Of a DNA stretch of 64,000 nt, positions 50,001 to 62,028 are shown piece after piece. The stretch covers positions 25,083,520 through 25,147,519 of the forward strand of contig NC_023758.2 in the NCBI RefSeq assembly GCF_000499845.2, in the 5' to 3' direction. The notes under the pieces are model-generated. The model was not told the DNA's origin. It made no database searches and saw nothing but the letters and a program-made list of their open reading frames with translations. This stretch comes from Phaseolus vulgaris (Eukaryota; Streptophyta; Magnoliopsida; Fabales; Fabaceae). Position 1 is the stretch's first letter. Every line of letters starts with the position of its first letter. The translations under genes were made by a program, and so were the position numbers.

Positions 50001-53000
50001 TATTGAAATCACCGAAAGACATGCAGTTGTCCAAGGAATGCCTCTTGTCCAAGGCTCAGACAAATACTTTTGGTTTGGTCAGCCACAGTTAGTCCTTCAT
50101 CTTATCCACTTTGCTTTGTTCCAGGTATTCAATGGATTTCCTTTCAGTATTAGAAACTATTTGAAAACCTTTTTACTGAAAAAAACTACATTTTCGCATA
50201 GAGATTCTCAAAATCTCTTCTAGCTTGTTTCCAAATAAGCCTTGACTTTGTAGTTAAATGTAACCTTATCATGTTCAGGAAAATCATATTCTTTTCCGAT
50301 AAACTATTAAGCAGCACAGGAGCAATGATATTTTCCAGTCGTTTTGAATTTGCAAATTCAAATTTATTGAATGCAATTTGAAAGAACTTGATGGATGTGC
50401 TGTTAGCAATGACATCAAACTGCCGATTAAACCTTTGTACTTCTGATGGAGCTTTATTTTATGTTTTAGAAAAGTTAACAGCTAATCGATTATCTTACTC
50501 TTGCAGAATGCGTTCCAAGTAACATATATCTTGTGGATATGGGTAATGAAGCTCACGACACTATAGTAACATATATCTTGTTTTTATTGTCTATATTCTT
50601 GAATAATCAAAGAACACTTTCTTTCTTTGCAGTATTCTTTTGGGGTTAGAAACTGTTTCCGTAATGATTACAAGCTTGCAACAATTAAAGTAGCTTTAGG
50701 GTAACCTTTTCTTCTGAAATACTCGATTTTTGCCTTATGTTGTTATTTGAGGCTATCTCTTTGCTTTTGAAAAGAATACTAGTTAAGAAGATGCCTCCGA
50801 CAATATCATAATTAATTTGATTAATTCTCACGGGGTTTATACAGGATTGTGATGCTATGCCTCTGCAGCTATATCACTCTTCCATTATATGCTCTTTTAA
50901 CTCAGGTATACCCTACACGTTTTTATTTCATTAAATAATATATTGGGCTAGCATGAACTTAGCATAGAAGAGACATATAACACCAGTGTTGTTTATCCGA
51001 AAAAGTGTTGGAGAGTAAAACACAAAAATGGAATCACCTACACACCCAAAACACCTTTAGATAGAACACACAAATATTAATGGTTCGACATTTGTTGCGT
51101 GCATTCACGGCACTGTCTAAAAAGTATTTCATTAGTAGATTCTCTTTATGGTAGTAGATTCTCATAGTCAAGTTACATGTATTTTTTTACTTTTCACTTA
51201 CTTTCATTTATTTAAAAATTTAATTGGTGTCCTTTTCAAGAGGAACAAAGAGGAAATACATGCGTCGAATATAATTGTCATTGCTTCTTACTAGACACAA
51301 GTTGTTTTAACCAAACAATTCAGAACAAATCTTATTGTTCTTACCGGAATGCATCATGGTTCTCCCGAGGTGGAAAGAGTGGTGCTTTGGGGAAGCCAAA
51401 CTGAATCTTCCGAATAATGGTCACCAAACCCGTTATATATGGAAGTCCAAGCTGTTTAGATTGTAGATAATATTTTATACATTATCTCCAAATATCTCAA
51501 GGTCGGATAGTACATAAGCTCATAATCCATAAATGAGGTGCCCGTGGACAAATTTGGTGGATGAACTAGTTTTTAGTGCTTGTCAAGTATCGACTTGAGT
51601 GATTAGTTTCGAGGTTCTATTTTCATAACTATCTTTTAAGATCAATGTTTTGCGACCTTTCGAGTTTATTTAGTTTTTCTAGTCATCATGACTTCTCGTG
51701 TGAGAGAGTGTGATTCCCAATATGCATTAATGATAGTTTTTACTTCATCAAGACGTTACGTCGCTTTTGATTTCTGACGTTTCACTTTTCGTGTCATGTT
51801 GCCCTATAACATGACGCTTGAGCATCACTTAGCTCTCAAAAGCGAAGTGTTTTAAACCTTCACCTGCCATTATCATAGTTTAAATCCTTCGTGTTTGCTT
51901 GTGCGTCTATCAGAATCTTCGTGTGAGCATGTATAGTTATTTTTTCTGCCATTTTGTCTTTTTCCTTTTAGGTACACTCTAAGACTTCCTCTTCTTCTAT
52001 TAGTAATTCCTCTAATGAGAACAACAGCTGGTAAACAGGGAGGTTGTTGTCATTAGAGAAGAACCATCTCGAGTCGTACTGATTCATTTTCTACGGAGGG
52101 GGATTCAATGGAGGAACTTTCTTCTCTAGCCCGATTTTTGCTCCACTGGTGGCTAACATGGTCGTTGCTATCCTCAAAGGGAAACAAAAGGCTCTCCCTC
52201 AAGAGGTGTTGGAAACCGTCAAGTCGAGCTTGACCTAGAGGAAATGAAAGGATAAATTTCCTTTAATTATCGACCTTGAGTATTTTTGGTTACTCGGGGA
52301 AGTTGCAAGCTACCCCTTCCAGTATACCTCAAGCAAATATGTTCAGGAGTTCGTCTTCTCATTTTATGTGTTCTAACACTATGGTCAAGTTCATTTCGGC
52401 GGAGGTGTGCGATAGCGCGAATTGAGTATTCTTGAAGTCGTTACCAAACAGTGAAGACAAACTCTCGTTGTCTTAGCCTTCCCTTAGTTCTTGACTTGGA
52501 GAGTTTGTTCTCATACACTTAATAGTCTCACATTGCTTAAGAGTCGAAGTTTAAAACAATTTATATACACATCTCTCTTTTAATCTCTTTTAATCTTTTG
52601 AGATGTTTTTTTAAAAAAATTATTATAAAATTTTGAGTTTCAAAGCATACAATACATCAAATATATCAATTGAAACAATTAAAGTACAAATTTAGTTATT
52701 TTTCAATGTGTCTATTTTAAAAAAAAATATTTAAATTAAAAATGTAAGTAGTTTAATAAGCACTTTGTGCATATAAATTTTGTTTTTGCATTTTCAATAA
52801 AAAAAAGTATTATTGATATTATTTTGAATATAACTACTAAACATTTAAGTTTATTTTATGCAACGGTTTGTGTAAGCATTATTTTTTTTATCAACAAATA
52901 ATTAAATAACAAATAAATAAATAAATAAAATGGAGAGCTATAACAAATAAATAAATAAATAACAAATAAACAAATAAATAAATGTTTTCTAATTATTATA

Positions 53001-53649
53001 CAAAACCACCCACACTTCCTACAATACCCAAAAACAGGTCCCCTGCTAGGCTATATATTTTTCAGCCAATAGCCCAGCAAAACCAGAAACATACATCTGC
53101 TAAAAAGTTACATATGGTGAGCTTATTATTATATATGCATGCAAGCTATGAACATTCTCATTGGGTAATTGGTGACCGTTGATGACTGTAAACACGCAGA
53201 TGGGTTCAAGGATGAAGACAGCAATATTTGACGAGCAAACAAACAAGGCTCTGAAGAAATGGCACATGGCTGTGAAAAAGAAGCAAAGGGTGGTGAAGCT
53301 AGGAAAGTCCAATGCAGAATCAGTATATGGAAGCCCCACTGCTTCAACTTCAACAGTGCACCCTTCTGGGCCCACACTTCACCGTTACAAAACCACTGGT
53401 CACTCCACCCGCTCTTCAACGTACGAGGATCAAGATCATGAATATGAGTCCGATGTTGAGTTGTCGCCTGAGTTGTCCCAAACAACCAGCTTCATTGTGA
53501 GAATGAATCATGCTGATCACCAACAACTACAAGAACATGAACACCGCACTGAGGGAGAAAACAACTCTAGTGAAGAATCTGATTTCTCATTTGTTAAAGT
53601 CAAACCTAGTGACCCTGTGGAAATAACCACCACACCACATGGCATATAA
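47024..53649 (+). CDS. MLO: MLO family seven-transmembrane protein, group V-like, 15 exons
   Basis: MLO proteins are plasma-membrane proteins with seven helices and a cytosolic calmodulin-binding tail; group V members act as powdery-mildew susceptibility factors. Exons: 47024-47239, 47850-47907, 48006-48235, 48595-48711, 48818-48878, 49007-49095, 49337-49411, 49508-49596, 49695-49744, 49828-49868, 49951-50124, 50507-50542, 50633-50700, 50845-50905, 53200-53649. All borders are GT-AG and in phase, giving 604 aa. Landmarks: [13 protein letters not shown] (helix 1), [70 protein letters not shown] and [17 protein letters not shown]. The calmodulin-binding helix is [12 protein letters not shown] (about 472-483), and DFSF (583-586) matches the group V C-terminal motif. 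The last intron is 2.3 kb against under 0.7 kb for the others. No lesion was seen. Confidence 0.95.
50906..53199 (+). other. Expanded last intron of MLO with unidentified inserted sequence
   Basis: The stretch from about 50990 to 52560 has a different, less AT-rich composition from the other introns. It contains coding-like but stop-ridden text (for example [13 protein letters not shown] near 52185) and ends near 52560 with AGTCTCACATTGCTTAAGAG. It is likely a decayed retroelement or captured fragment. Its ends and target duplication were not found. A TAAATAAATAAA tract occupies 52905-52985. Confidence 0.45.
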
Positions 53650-53722
53650 TCATATACTCATATTTTTTGTTTCATTTATTTTACACTTTCTAGATTATAT
53701 GGTATCTTATAATTAGATATGG

Positions 53723-53772
<50 letters not shown>

Positions 53773-54549
53773 CAAGGCTTAAATTTAATTGTATTTTTAT
53801 TTGAGGTATTAGTTGTAATATTTTAATCTCTTAGATTATAAATGTATTAATTGACGTGACCTTGACTAATGTATATATTATATCTGAGACCATTAGGGTT
53901 TAGGGTTTAACGTAGTTTAATAAAATGAAAATTTAATTAAAAATAAAGGAAAGAGAAATTTTAAATGAAACCAATAAAAGAAAAGAAAATTAATTTGACA
54001 TAAAAGAAACTCAAGTAACATTACAGGATGAGATAAAACATATGTAATATAGGTGAGTAGATATAAACTTTATATACGCAAAATTAAAAGCAGAAGTAGA
54101 TATACACGGATACTGAAGATATAAACAACTTATCTTTACATAATATTAATGTAAAATTGTCATTCAATTTTATAAATGTTGACAATTTATTTAATAAAAT
54201 TGACAGTACTTTTTTCATTCAAATTAAAAGCGATGTTTGTTTTTGTATGAGTTTTAATTTATAGAGTTATTTCTGCTTTAGACTAAAATACTTGTAATTA
54301 GAAAAAGAGTCTGTATATTTACAAAAATTATGGGTTTAGCTTTAATTTTATAAAATTGTCCTGGGATATTGTTAAAGTAGATATCATGACAGTAGTAAAA
54401 AAACTTCCATAATTGTGAAAAATGGCTGAGAGAAAGTAATGCGTCCTTTATAATTCTTATATCTAAGATAAAACAAATCCAAAGGTTTGAATAAGTACAG
54501 ACTCATGTTATTTGTAAGATATTTTATAAAATTATATGTTAACATATTT
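53650..54549. other. MLO 3' flank and AT-rich intergenic DNA
   Basis: Includes (TA)n at 53725-53767, about 75 bases after the MLO stop, probably within the 3' UTR. Nothing else is recognised. Confidence 0.45.
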
Positions 54550-54893
54550 AGTTGTCCTGTTTTACAGGACTACAAGTGTTACATTTTCCTTTTGGGTGAG
54601 ATTGTCCTATATAATACAGTGGGTTGAAGTAAAAGTTAAGTGCATTTAAGTTGGTGTGTGAGTTTAGAAACAGATAATGAGGCACATATAACACATTGCT
54701 AGAAAACTTTGAGGTTTTAACATTGCTAGAAGGAAAACCCACTTTGCGAAAAACAACCTCATAAAACTGGCTAATGAGGTGAGGTTTACACTCACTTATA
54801 TACAATGAATTGTCCTCATCTCTAGTCGATGTGGGATCTCCAACATTATATGAATTTTTTTTTAAAAAAGTACACGAAATCCTATACAAAATT
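54550..54893 (-). repeat. LTR-like or TRIM-like repeat fragment
   Basis: On the minus strand, TCCCACATCGACTAGAGATG is followed by TGTATATAAGTGAGTG (a TATA box), then CCTCACCTCATTAGCC. This arrangement is familiar from dispersed legume LTR fragments. Element ends were not resolved. Confidence 0.35.
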
Positions 54894-55394
54894 ATAAATT
54901 AAATGCAGTCTTCATTCATATGTTCAGGATTATTAATAGTGAAAATATAAATGAACATGTTACAATTTTGTTAATGACACATATCTGTGTGTAGAAACAC
55001 AAAACATTTTGGTTATAAATAACATCCTTAAATGTTGTGAAATTGACCTTGGGACTTAAGGTCAATTCTATAACAATTATAAGAATAGAGCATAATATTA
55101 TTAAATGGTTTTTAGCAGCTTTTTAAATTACAAAATCATGAGTGTTTCGTTTATATATTTAGGACTACTTATTATAGTAGGTGATGATAATAAAAATCAT
55201 GAGTCTTATGTTCATATTATATGTATTTTTTATTTTATTTTTTGTTATGTATGTAAATTTGTGTTGTTAATGGTTTTTTAATATTTATTTAAATATAAAC
55301 ATAAGTGTTATGATATGTTTAATTTTTATTCTTATATTTATTTTAAAAATCAATGCAAAGAGATTTTATTTTAATTTTTAATATCATAAATTAT
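54894..55394. other. AT-rich intergenic DNA
   Basis: No feature is recognised. Confidence 0.4.
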
Positions 55395-56348
55395 TAGGGA
55401 TGACAATGCGGGCTGACTTGTCTTGCGTTTGGTCCGTAAAATGCGGGTCAATCTGATTTCTCTGTCTTGCCATGCATAAAAGGTCAGCTCGTGTACAATG
55501 TTTTTTTTTTAGAAATTCAATAAAAATGTTTGTTACTTTTTTTTTTTATTGAAAATTTGAATATAAAGGAATTCAATAAAATATTTGTTACTTTTTGTAA
55601 TGCTACTAAAAAGATAAGGCATGGTAGTACATTCCTTATCCATTGGAATCCAATTTGCAAATTAAGATTATGTTAGAAAATATAAAATAAACATATAATC
55701 TAAAAATAATTCTATAAAAGTATTAAATATCAAAAGAAATAATAATAATTAATAATAAATAATTGAGACAGTGGAGGGATTGGCAAGGTGGGTCGGTTCG
55801 CCCCGCATAGGCCCGCAAAATGCGGGTCAGGTTGGCCCGTCCCGCATAAAAAATGTGGCCTAGTTTTCATGACCCGCCCTGCATGCGGGTTGGCCTGCAT
55901 TTATTTTTTAATGTAAAGGAGGAGTGGAGGCAGTAGTGGTGTGCAGCAGCGGAGCGACAGTAGCGCGCGACAGTTGCAGGCGAAGCCACACGGAGTAGCA
56001 AGGGGACCGAGTGGCGACACTGCAAAGGAGAGTGCATCGTGTGTTGTGTGCGTTTTTTGGAACAGTGTAACTGCGTTGTGTGCGTATTTTGAAACAACGT
56101 AATTACGTTGTGTTTTGAGTGAAAACCTAATTTTCTTTCACTCAAAGTTGTCACTCCTCCACTGGACCATTTCATGTCAAGTTAGTTAATTTTATTTATT
56201 TATTTTGCGGGCTAGCGGGACAGCCGCCCCGCCCCACTGCTGACTCGTGCAGGCCACGGATTATGCGAGGCGAGCTAATGTGGGTTGAAAACGTCAACCC
56301 GCCCCGCGTTTTTTACCGTGGACCGGCCCACCCCACTTTGCCACCCTA
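55395..56348. mobile_element. hAT-like non-autonomous element with GC-rich subterminal repeats
   Basis: The left end is TAGGGATGACAATGCGGG; the reverse complement of the right end is TAGGGTGGCAAAGTGGGG. Many ATGCGGGT / CCCGCAT motifs lie in the subterminal zones, and GCGGAGCGACAGTAGCGCGC-like sequence near 55950 is unusually GC-rich for this window. The left 165 bases have an inverted counterpart at 22570-22672. No matching 8-bp target duplication was found. No transposase is encoded. Confidence 0.6.
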
Positions 56349-57240
56349 ATACTCATCCAATCCAATAGAGATTAAACTATTAAGCACCTAATCCTAGATT
56401 ATATTTGTGTTAGTTAGCTTAACCTATTGTTTTTCTCTCTAACAATTTGCTACGGGTCGGCAACTGGGAGATTCTTTTAAACTCAATCCAAATCCAATAT
56501 AATTGATTGCATTTTAAATTTATATCTATTTAATTGGATGAAATTAATTTGGATTTTTCAAATTTAGTTTAACTTTGGATTTAAATAAGATTAATTCTAT
56601 ATCAATTTAATTTGGATAAAATTAATATTAAAATTGGGATTATTATATATGATAAATTTAAATGAAGTTTTATTTGAATTAAATTGGTTATATTTTGTAA
56701 CTAAAGAATTCAAAATATAAATTGTTAATTTTGGGAGAGGGAAATGCCTGTGTACAGTGATTACCAAGAAAGTTCAAGAAGGATTAAAGTGTTTGGTGGT
56801 TCTTATTGAAGTTTTTTTTCCTTTCATACATATAAATACGCTCTGTGCTATCTATTTTTAATATAATATCTTAATCCAATTAATTGGATTTGATTTAAAA
56901 TTTAAAAATATAGATTTTTTTGATTTGAAATTGTTTTTATTTTATTGAAAGTGATATGGATTAGTATGATTATGGATCAAATTTGAATATTTGGATTTAT
57001 TTTCACCTATAATTTACAATTTGGTTCATAAGAGAAGCTTCCTTGGTATCAAGTACGACTTAACGGAAATGACCAATCTATACATATTACAAATGGAGAG
57101 GACTCTCAGGGTAAGCTTAACCATGTGTCCTCTCCACAAAATTTTGATAAAAAAAATTCAAAAGCATTTAATACCAAAAGTAGAAAAAAAAATCCACCAA
57201 TCAACACAACACACCTGGACCAACCAAAACGTGCCACATA
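56349..57240. other. AT-rich intergenic DNA
   Basis: No gene is seen. A short hairpin (GGAGAGGAC ... GTCCTCTCC) lies at about 57093-57133. Confidence 0.4.
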
Positions 57241-58400
57241 ACACTTTTTAAAAGTCAATTTTTTCTCTCTCTTATTCCATTTTCTCCATTCTCTCTCTGG
57301 AACCCTAATGGCAACCCTTCCGCCCTCGCTTCTCTCCTTTTCCTTTACTCATTTTCACCATTTTGGCAACTGTGTCACTCATACGGAACTTCTGAAGGGT
57401 TCAGTGTTTCACAGTTGACCCAAAAGCAATGTCTTTAGAATGGAGGATTAGGGCTTCGTTCTTCTCTCAACAAAGCTTAAATAGGGGTCTTTTTTCGCAA
57501 CTATGTTTGTAGAACAATTTGCAGAAGAATCATAAATCACAAACAAGGTAATGTTTTTTCAAATTCAAATTTGATTTCTGATGAATTGTGGCGCATTTTT
57601 CGGACTTCATATACCTCCTCTTCTGGATTGATTTTGCACTGCATTGAATATCTTTTTTTTTTCTTCTTCTCATTCGATTCATAGATGTCTTTGATATTGA
57701 TATTGATGTTCATCTGGTTTAATTGTTTGAAGTGTGCTATTCTCATTCAATTATTGGGTGCATTTCATATTGATGTTCATTCTGTTTTTGTCCTCTTCTC
57801 ATTGCATTCGTCGATTCATTTCATATTCATTTGAACCTCATTGTTTTGTTTTTCTAGGGTTTTCTGATAGATCTTCAGTTCTGTTATGATTTTTTTTCTT
57901 GGATTTTCTTATCAAAGTTGCTTACTTTTGATGTTTCTGTCGATTTTCTTCATCTCTTTTACGGTTTCTTTGTTCTACTGTTCTTGATATTGTTGCTTCT
58001 CTCTTTGTTACATTTTTTTGGTTTTCTTATCAAAGTTCCTAAGGTTTTCTGGACAAGAACATCACCTCATTGTTTTTTCGTTTTTGCATTTTTTTTCTTC
58101 TTTATCCAGTGTTTCTTGCATTTTTCTTTTCTGTCCATTTTGTTCATCTCATTACTTGGGTTTTCTGCAGTCTTTTTCTTTTCTGATCCATGTTTCTTGC
58201 AGATTGTTTTCTTTTTTGTTCCGCGTTTCTTGCATTTACCCTTTTCTGTTCCTTTTGTTCATCTCATTCTTTTCCTTTTTTGCAGTTTGTTTTCTTATCT
58301 GTTCAGTGTTTCTTGCATTTAGCTTTTCTGTCCATTTAGTTCATCTCATTACCGGTTTGTTTTTGGCAATCTTATGTTTTTTTTCTTCATCTAATTTGTT
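57241..58400 (+). other. Possible transcription-unit 5' end with no recognised coding sequence
   Basis: CT-rich leader-like sequence (57255-57300) is followed by an ATG at 57309 opening MATLPPSLLSFSFTHFHH, which stops after about 36 codons. AACAAG|GTAATG at about 57548 looks like a splice donor, and the next 850 bases are T-rich like a plant leader intron. No exon beyond is recognised. It may be the relict 5' end of a gene or of a Pack-MULE. Confidence 0.25.
58107..58355. repeat. T-rich tandem repeat (about 83-bp units)
   Basis: TGTTTCTTGCATTT followed by CTTTTCTGTCC and TTCATCTCATT recurs at about 58109, 58221 and 58304, with a partial copy at about 58189. Confidence 0.7.
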
Positions 58401-58767
58401 CATTTGATCCAACTTTGTTGAAATTTGTTTATGTTTCCATCACTAATTACGTGTAATGATGGTTTACTGCTCACCACTTCCTATGTATTCATTATTACAT
58501 GCATTAAATCTTAATGCTAAGTGTCATCTCTCAACATTTTTTCTGAGTTGGGTCTTATAATATCAATCCTTTTTTTTAGTTGAGCCTTATAACATCACTA
58601 CATTTTTCTGACCTTAGTAATTAGTAATATATTATAAAACATAGCAAGATGTTCTATTTGGTATTCTTTCTTTACTGCTCCAGAGCATATCAGATTCATA
58701 TTTGGATGACAATACTAGGTTGCCAACCAATGGCAGATTCAACTCTATGAACATCTGTGGTGAGGTA

Positions 58768-59863
58768 TGTTGTGTTGATCAAGAGTGATCATTTGCTTTG
58801 AAGAATCCAAATCCAAGGTGTTTGATGAAAGGTTGGTGTTGCTGTTGTGTTTGGGTGGGATCTGGAAAGAAAAGAGTGTGATGCACTCCTTTGTTGAATC
58901 TAAAACTAATGTGATTTAAAACCTTTTATAAATCAAGTGTTTTTCCAACTAAGTGAAAAAAACATGTTGTTTTGTCCAATCAACCGGTTGTTTTGCTCTT
59001 AGGAGTTTTGAAAAAGGTTGAAAACTGTTTTGGTTTGGTTGACTTAACTGTCAAGCCAAAACAACCGGTTGTTTCGTGGTTTCAACCGATTGTTTCTTTG
59101 AAAATCCTAACAGAATTCAATTTTGAATGGTGAATCTGTTTTAAATGTTTTCTAACTGAATACGCTCCTTCATTAATTACTTTAACCAATCTTTGGAAAA
59201 TATAAATGGTTTGTTTATGTTTTCAAATAAGTAAGAAACAATTTTGAGAAATTTAGTTTTGACACATTTGATTCTAAGATTTCAAGATTCACATCAGGCT
59301 TTGGATTTTCAAGAGAGACTGGAATAGGATTGCAATTGTATTCAATTCAGATTGTACTGTGATTAGGTGTAATCATTTCTAAACCTACTGTATTTTTGGT
59401 GTTGTGTTGCCAAGGAGTATTGTGTGTTCTTGAGGTGCTCAAGATCAATACTCTTGGTGTGGTTTGCCAAAGATAGTGTGTTTCTTGAAGGGTTCAAGGT
59501 CACTACTTTGGTGGTTTGTGTTTTGTAATCTGGTTTGATTGCTTAGTGGATTACCCATTGGATTTCTGGGGATTGGATGTAGCTCTTGGCTTAAAAGTGA
59601 ACCAGTATAAACTGTTTGTGTGTTTCTCTCTTACCCTGAACTCATTTAAATTTTGTTTCAAGCTTAACTGATATAAACAACCGATTGTTTCGAAGAAACA
59701 ACCAATTGTTTTTCAGTGTATTGTTGTATAACTGCTTGAATTCTTGGCTAACTTGATACCTATTCTGGATTTATACAAAGAATTTCATTTAACCTGAAAA
59801 AGTTTTCAAAAACCCCTTTTAAACAATTCACCCCCCTCTTGTTTAAGGCCATATATTCTAACA
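58768..59863 (+). repeat. Probable 5' LTR of a Ty1/copia relic
   Basis: It ends TATTCTAACA directly before a primer binding site, so the right edge is firm. The left edge is placed at TGTTGTGTTGATCAAGAG and is provisional because no second LTR lies in the window. It contains repeated CAACCGGTTG and CAACCGATTG motifs. Confidence 0.5.
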
Positions 59864-59865
59864 AT

Positions 59866-59877
59866 TGGTATCAGAGC
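59866..59877 (+). promoter_or_regulatory. tRNA-iMet primer binding site
   Basis: TGGTATCAGAGC is the complement of the 3' end of initiator tRNA-Met and is the standard primer site of plant Ty1/copia elements. Confidence 0.9.
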
Positions 59878-59923
59878 TTGGTACTTGAAAAATATTCAAG
59901 TTTGATCCTAAAATCTTTTTTCT

Positions 59924-61241
59924 ATGGCTGAAAAACTACCTTTAGAGAAGGGTGCTCCAATTAACAGGCCACCTTTGCTTTGTAGTTTGAATTATCAATT
60001 TTGGAAGGTTAGAATGAAAATCTTTATTGAATCTATTGATAAAGGAATTTGGGATGCAATTGAAAATGACCCTTTTATTCCTAAATTTGAAAAGGATGGA
60101 TTTTCTACTGAAAAATCTTGGTCCCAATGGACTGATGAAGAAAATAAAAAGGCCAAATTTAATTGGATTGCTCAGAACATTATAATCTCTGTTGTGAACT
60201 CTAATGAATTTTTCAGGATTTCACAATGTTAATTAGCTAAAGAAATGTGGGACACTCTAGAAGTCATTCATGAATGGACAAATGAGAATGAAGAGAAAAT
60301 GCTTAGCCTGCTGTTTAAGAAACTCAGAAAATTCTTAAAGAAAAGAATCCGCAAAAGTGACTCATCCAAAAGGTATGATAACAAAAACTCTACTAAGGTT
60401 AACATTAACAAATATGCATACTTTGGATGTGGTGAACATGTACATACTAAAGTTGAATCTCTAAACAAAGAAAAGAAGAACTTCAAGAAACATGAGAAGA
60501 AAGGAAAATCAAGAAAAGCTTGCAATGATGACTCATCAAGCTCCTCTTCAAGTAAAGATAAAAAGCCAATCTATGTTTGATGGCTAAAAGGGAAGATGAT
60601 TCAAGCAGTGAAAGTAGTGTAAGTTCTTGTACCTCTTTAAATGCTGAAACTATAGTCAATTGCTTCAAGCTTTTAAAGAAACTCATGAAGAAGCTAACCG
60701 ATTGGCTCTCTTGAACAACTGATTGAAAGGAATGAACAACTGGCTTGAAAACAGAGTCAAGGCACTGGAAGAAGAATTGGAAAATTCAAAAACTGTTTGA
60801 AAATCTTGAAATGCTTTACAAAAACTCTTCTTGCAAGTGTGACTCTCTTGTTTGTGAAAATAGTGAATCTTTAAAAAAGAAGGTTCACTACCTTGTAAAA
60901 ACTGTGGATAAGCTTTCAAAGGGTAAATCCAACTTGGAGAATGTCTTGACATCTCAAAATTGTGTTTTTGGAAAAGCAGGATCGAGTTTTAATCCACAGA
61001 ACAAGTTTTCAAACTCTTTTTCAAAAGTGTCAGAAAAACAACCGATTGAAAGATCGAAACAACCGGTTGTTACATGTTTTTACTGCATGAAGAGAGGCCA
61101 CTCAGTTAGGTTCTATAAAATTAGGAAATATTTTCTTCCAAAAGGTATTATGAGATGGATTCCCAAAATTTCTGAAGTTCCCAGTGATGAATGTGAATCA
61201 AAAGGACCCACATTTGTAAGGGGACCAAATCTTGTTGTTTA
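59924..61241 (+). pseudogene. Ty1/copia gag, broken
   Basis: MAEKLPLEKGAPINRPPLLC starts it, with the hallmark NYQFWKVRMKIFIESIDKG and GIWDAIENDPFIPKF. A TAA at about 60230 interrupts SQC|LAKEMWDTLEV. A deletion follows HEWTNE, joining to KKLRKFLKKR. The first zinc knuckle has lost Cys residues (GCGEHVHTKVES). After another stop (60578) and a frameshift, 60745-61241 carries a coiled region and a second knuckle CFYCMKRGHSVRFY with the last Cys replaced by Tyr. No protease, integrase or reverse transcriptase follows. Confidence 0.85.
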
Positions 61242-61911
61242 AATTATTGTGTTGCAGGGATACTCAAAGAAGCATGGGGTCTTGAGTTATCAGATCAAGC
61301 TTTTCGAAGAAAAGGATTTTGTATGGAATTGAATTAAGGTTCTGTACAACTCAAGGCGTCTTGAAAGCCAAAAGAAGCATTCTTGATCATGAATAATGAC
61401 TCATTGAAGGGACTCCATGACAAAAGGATAAGACTTTCTTTGTCTTTGTTTTTCTGTTATAAATTCATGCTAAAATCTTCATCTATGTGTATATGTACAA
61501 TTACATTTTGATTCTTCTTTGTTTTTGTTTTAAACTCAAACATTGTTGCTAATTCAGAAAAACAACCGATTGTTTTCTCGAAACAACCGATTGTTTCTTC
61601 TGTGAAACACTGCATAAAATTGATTTAATTTCTTTATGCATTCTATCTTTTACATATTTCTTTTTTAAAAAGGATTATGAGTCAATAAAGCAGTCATGAG
61701 GTCTGATTTGGTTCAGGAGAAAGTTGTTTCTTGTCATAAAAGAAATATATTCCATATTTTGGCAATTCAAGTGCCTTTATGACTAGTCAAATTCACATGT
61801 GCTAGCCATGTGATTTTTTGGTAAGGGCTGATGTGGTTATGTGCAAGATTGGACCAGATTCCTCTTCTTGAAGACTGAAACCCACTGCAACCAAAGTATC
61901 AAAGAGGATTT
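61242..61911 (+). other. Non-coding spacer of the copia relic
   Basis: No pol domain is readable where integrase is expected. It contains two close AAACAACCGATTGTTT palindromes at 61559-61595. Confidence 0.5.
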
Positions 61912-62028
61912 TTGTTTTGCTATAAAACCCTCTGCAGCTGTTTTTCTACACTAAAACAACCTATTGGCATATCTCTTGTTGCATCTCATATCTTCCTATG
62001 TTTTTCTGATTTCTCTCATTCTGGTTTC

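Noticed and set aside
57918..58407. Two overlapping Phe/Leu-rich frames of about 130 codons
   Set aside because: They translate T-rich intron-like sequence and an 83-bp tandem repeat. There is no domain, and the overlap in two frames shows low complexity.
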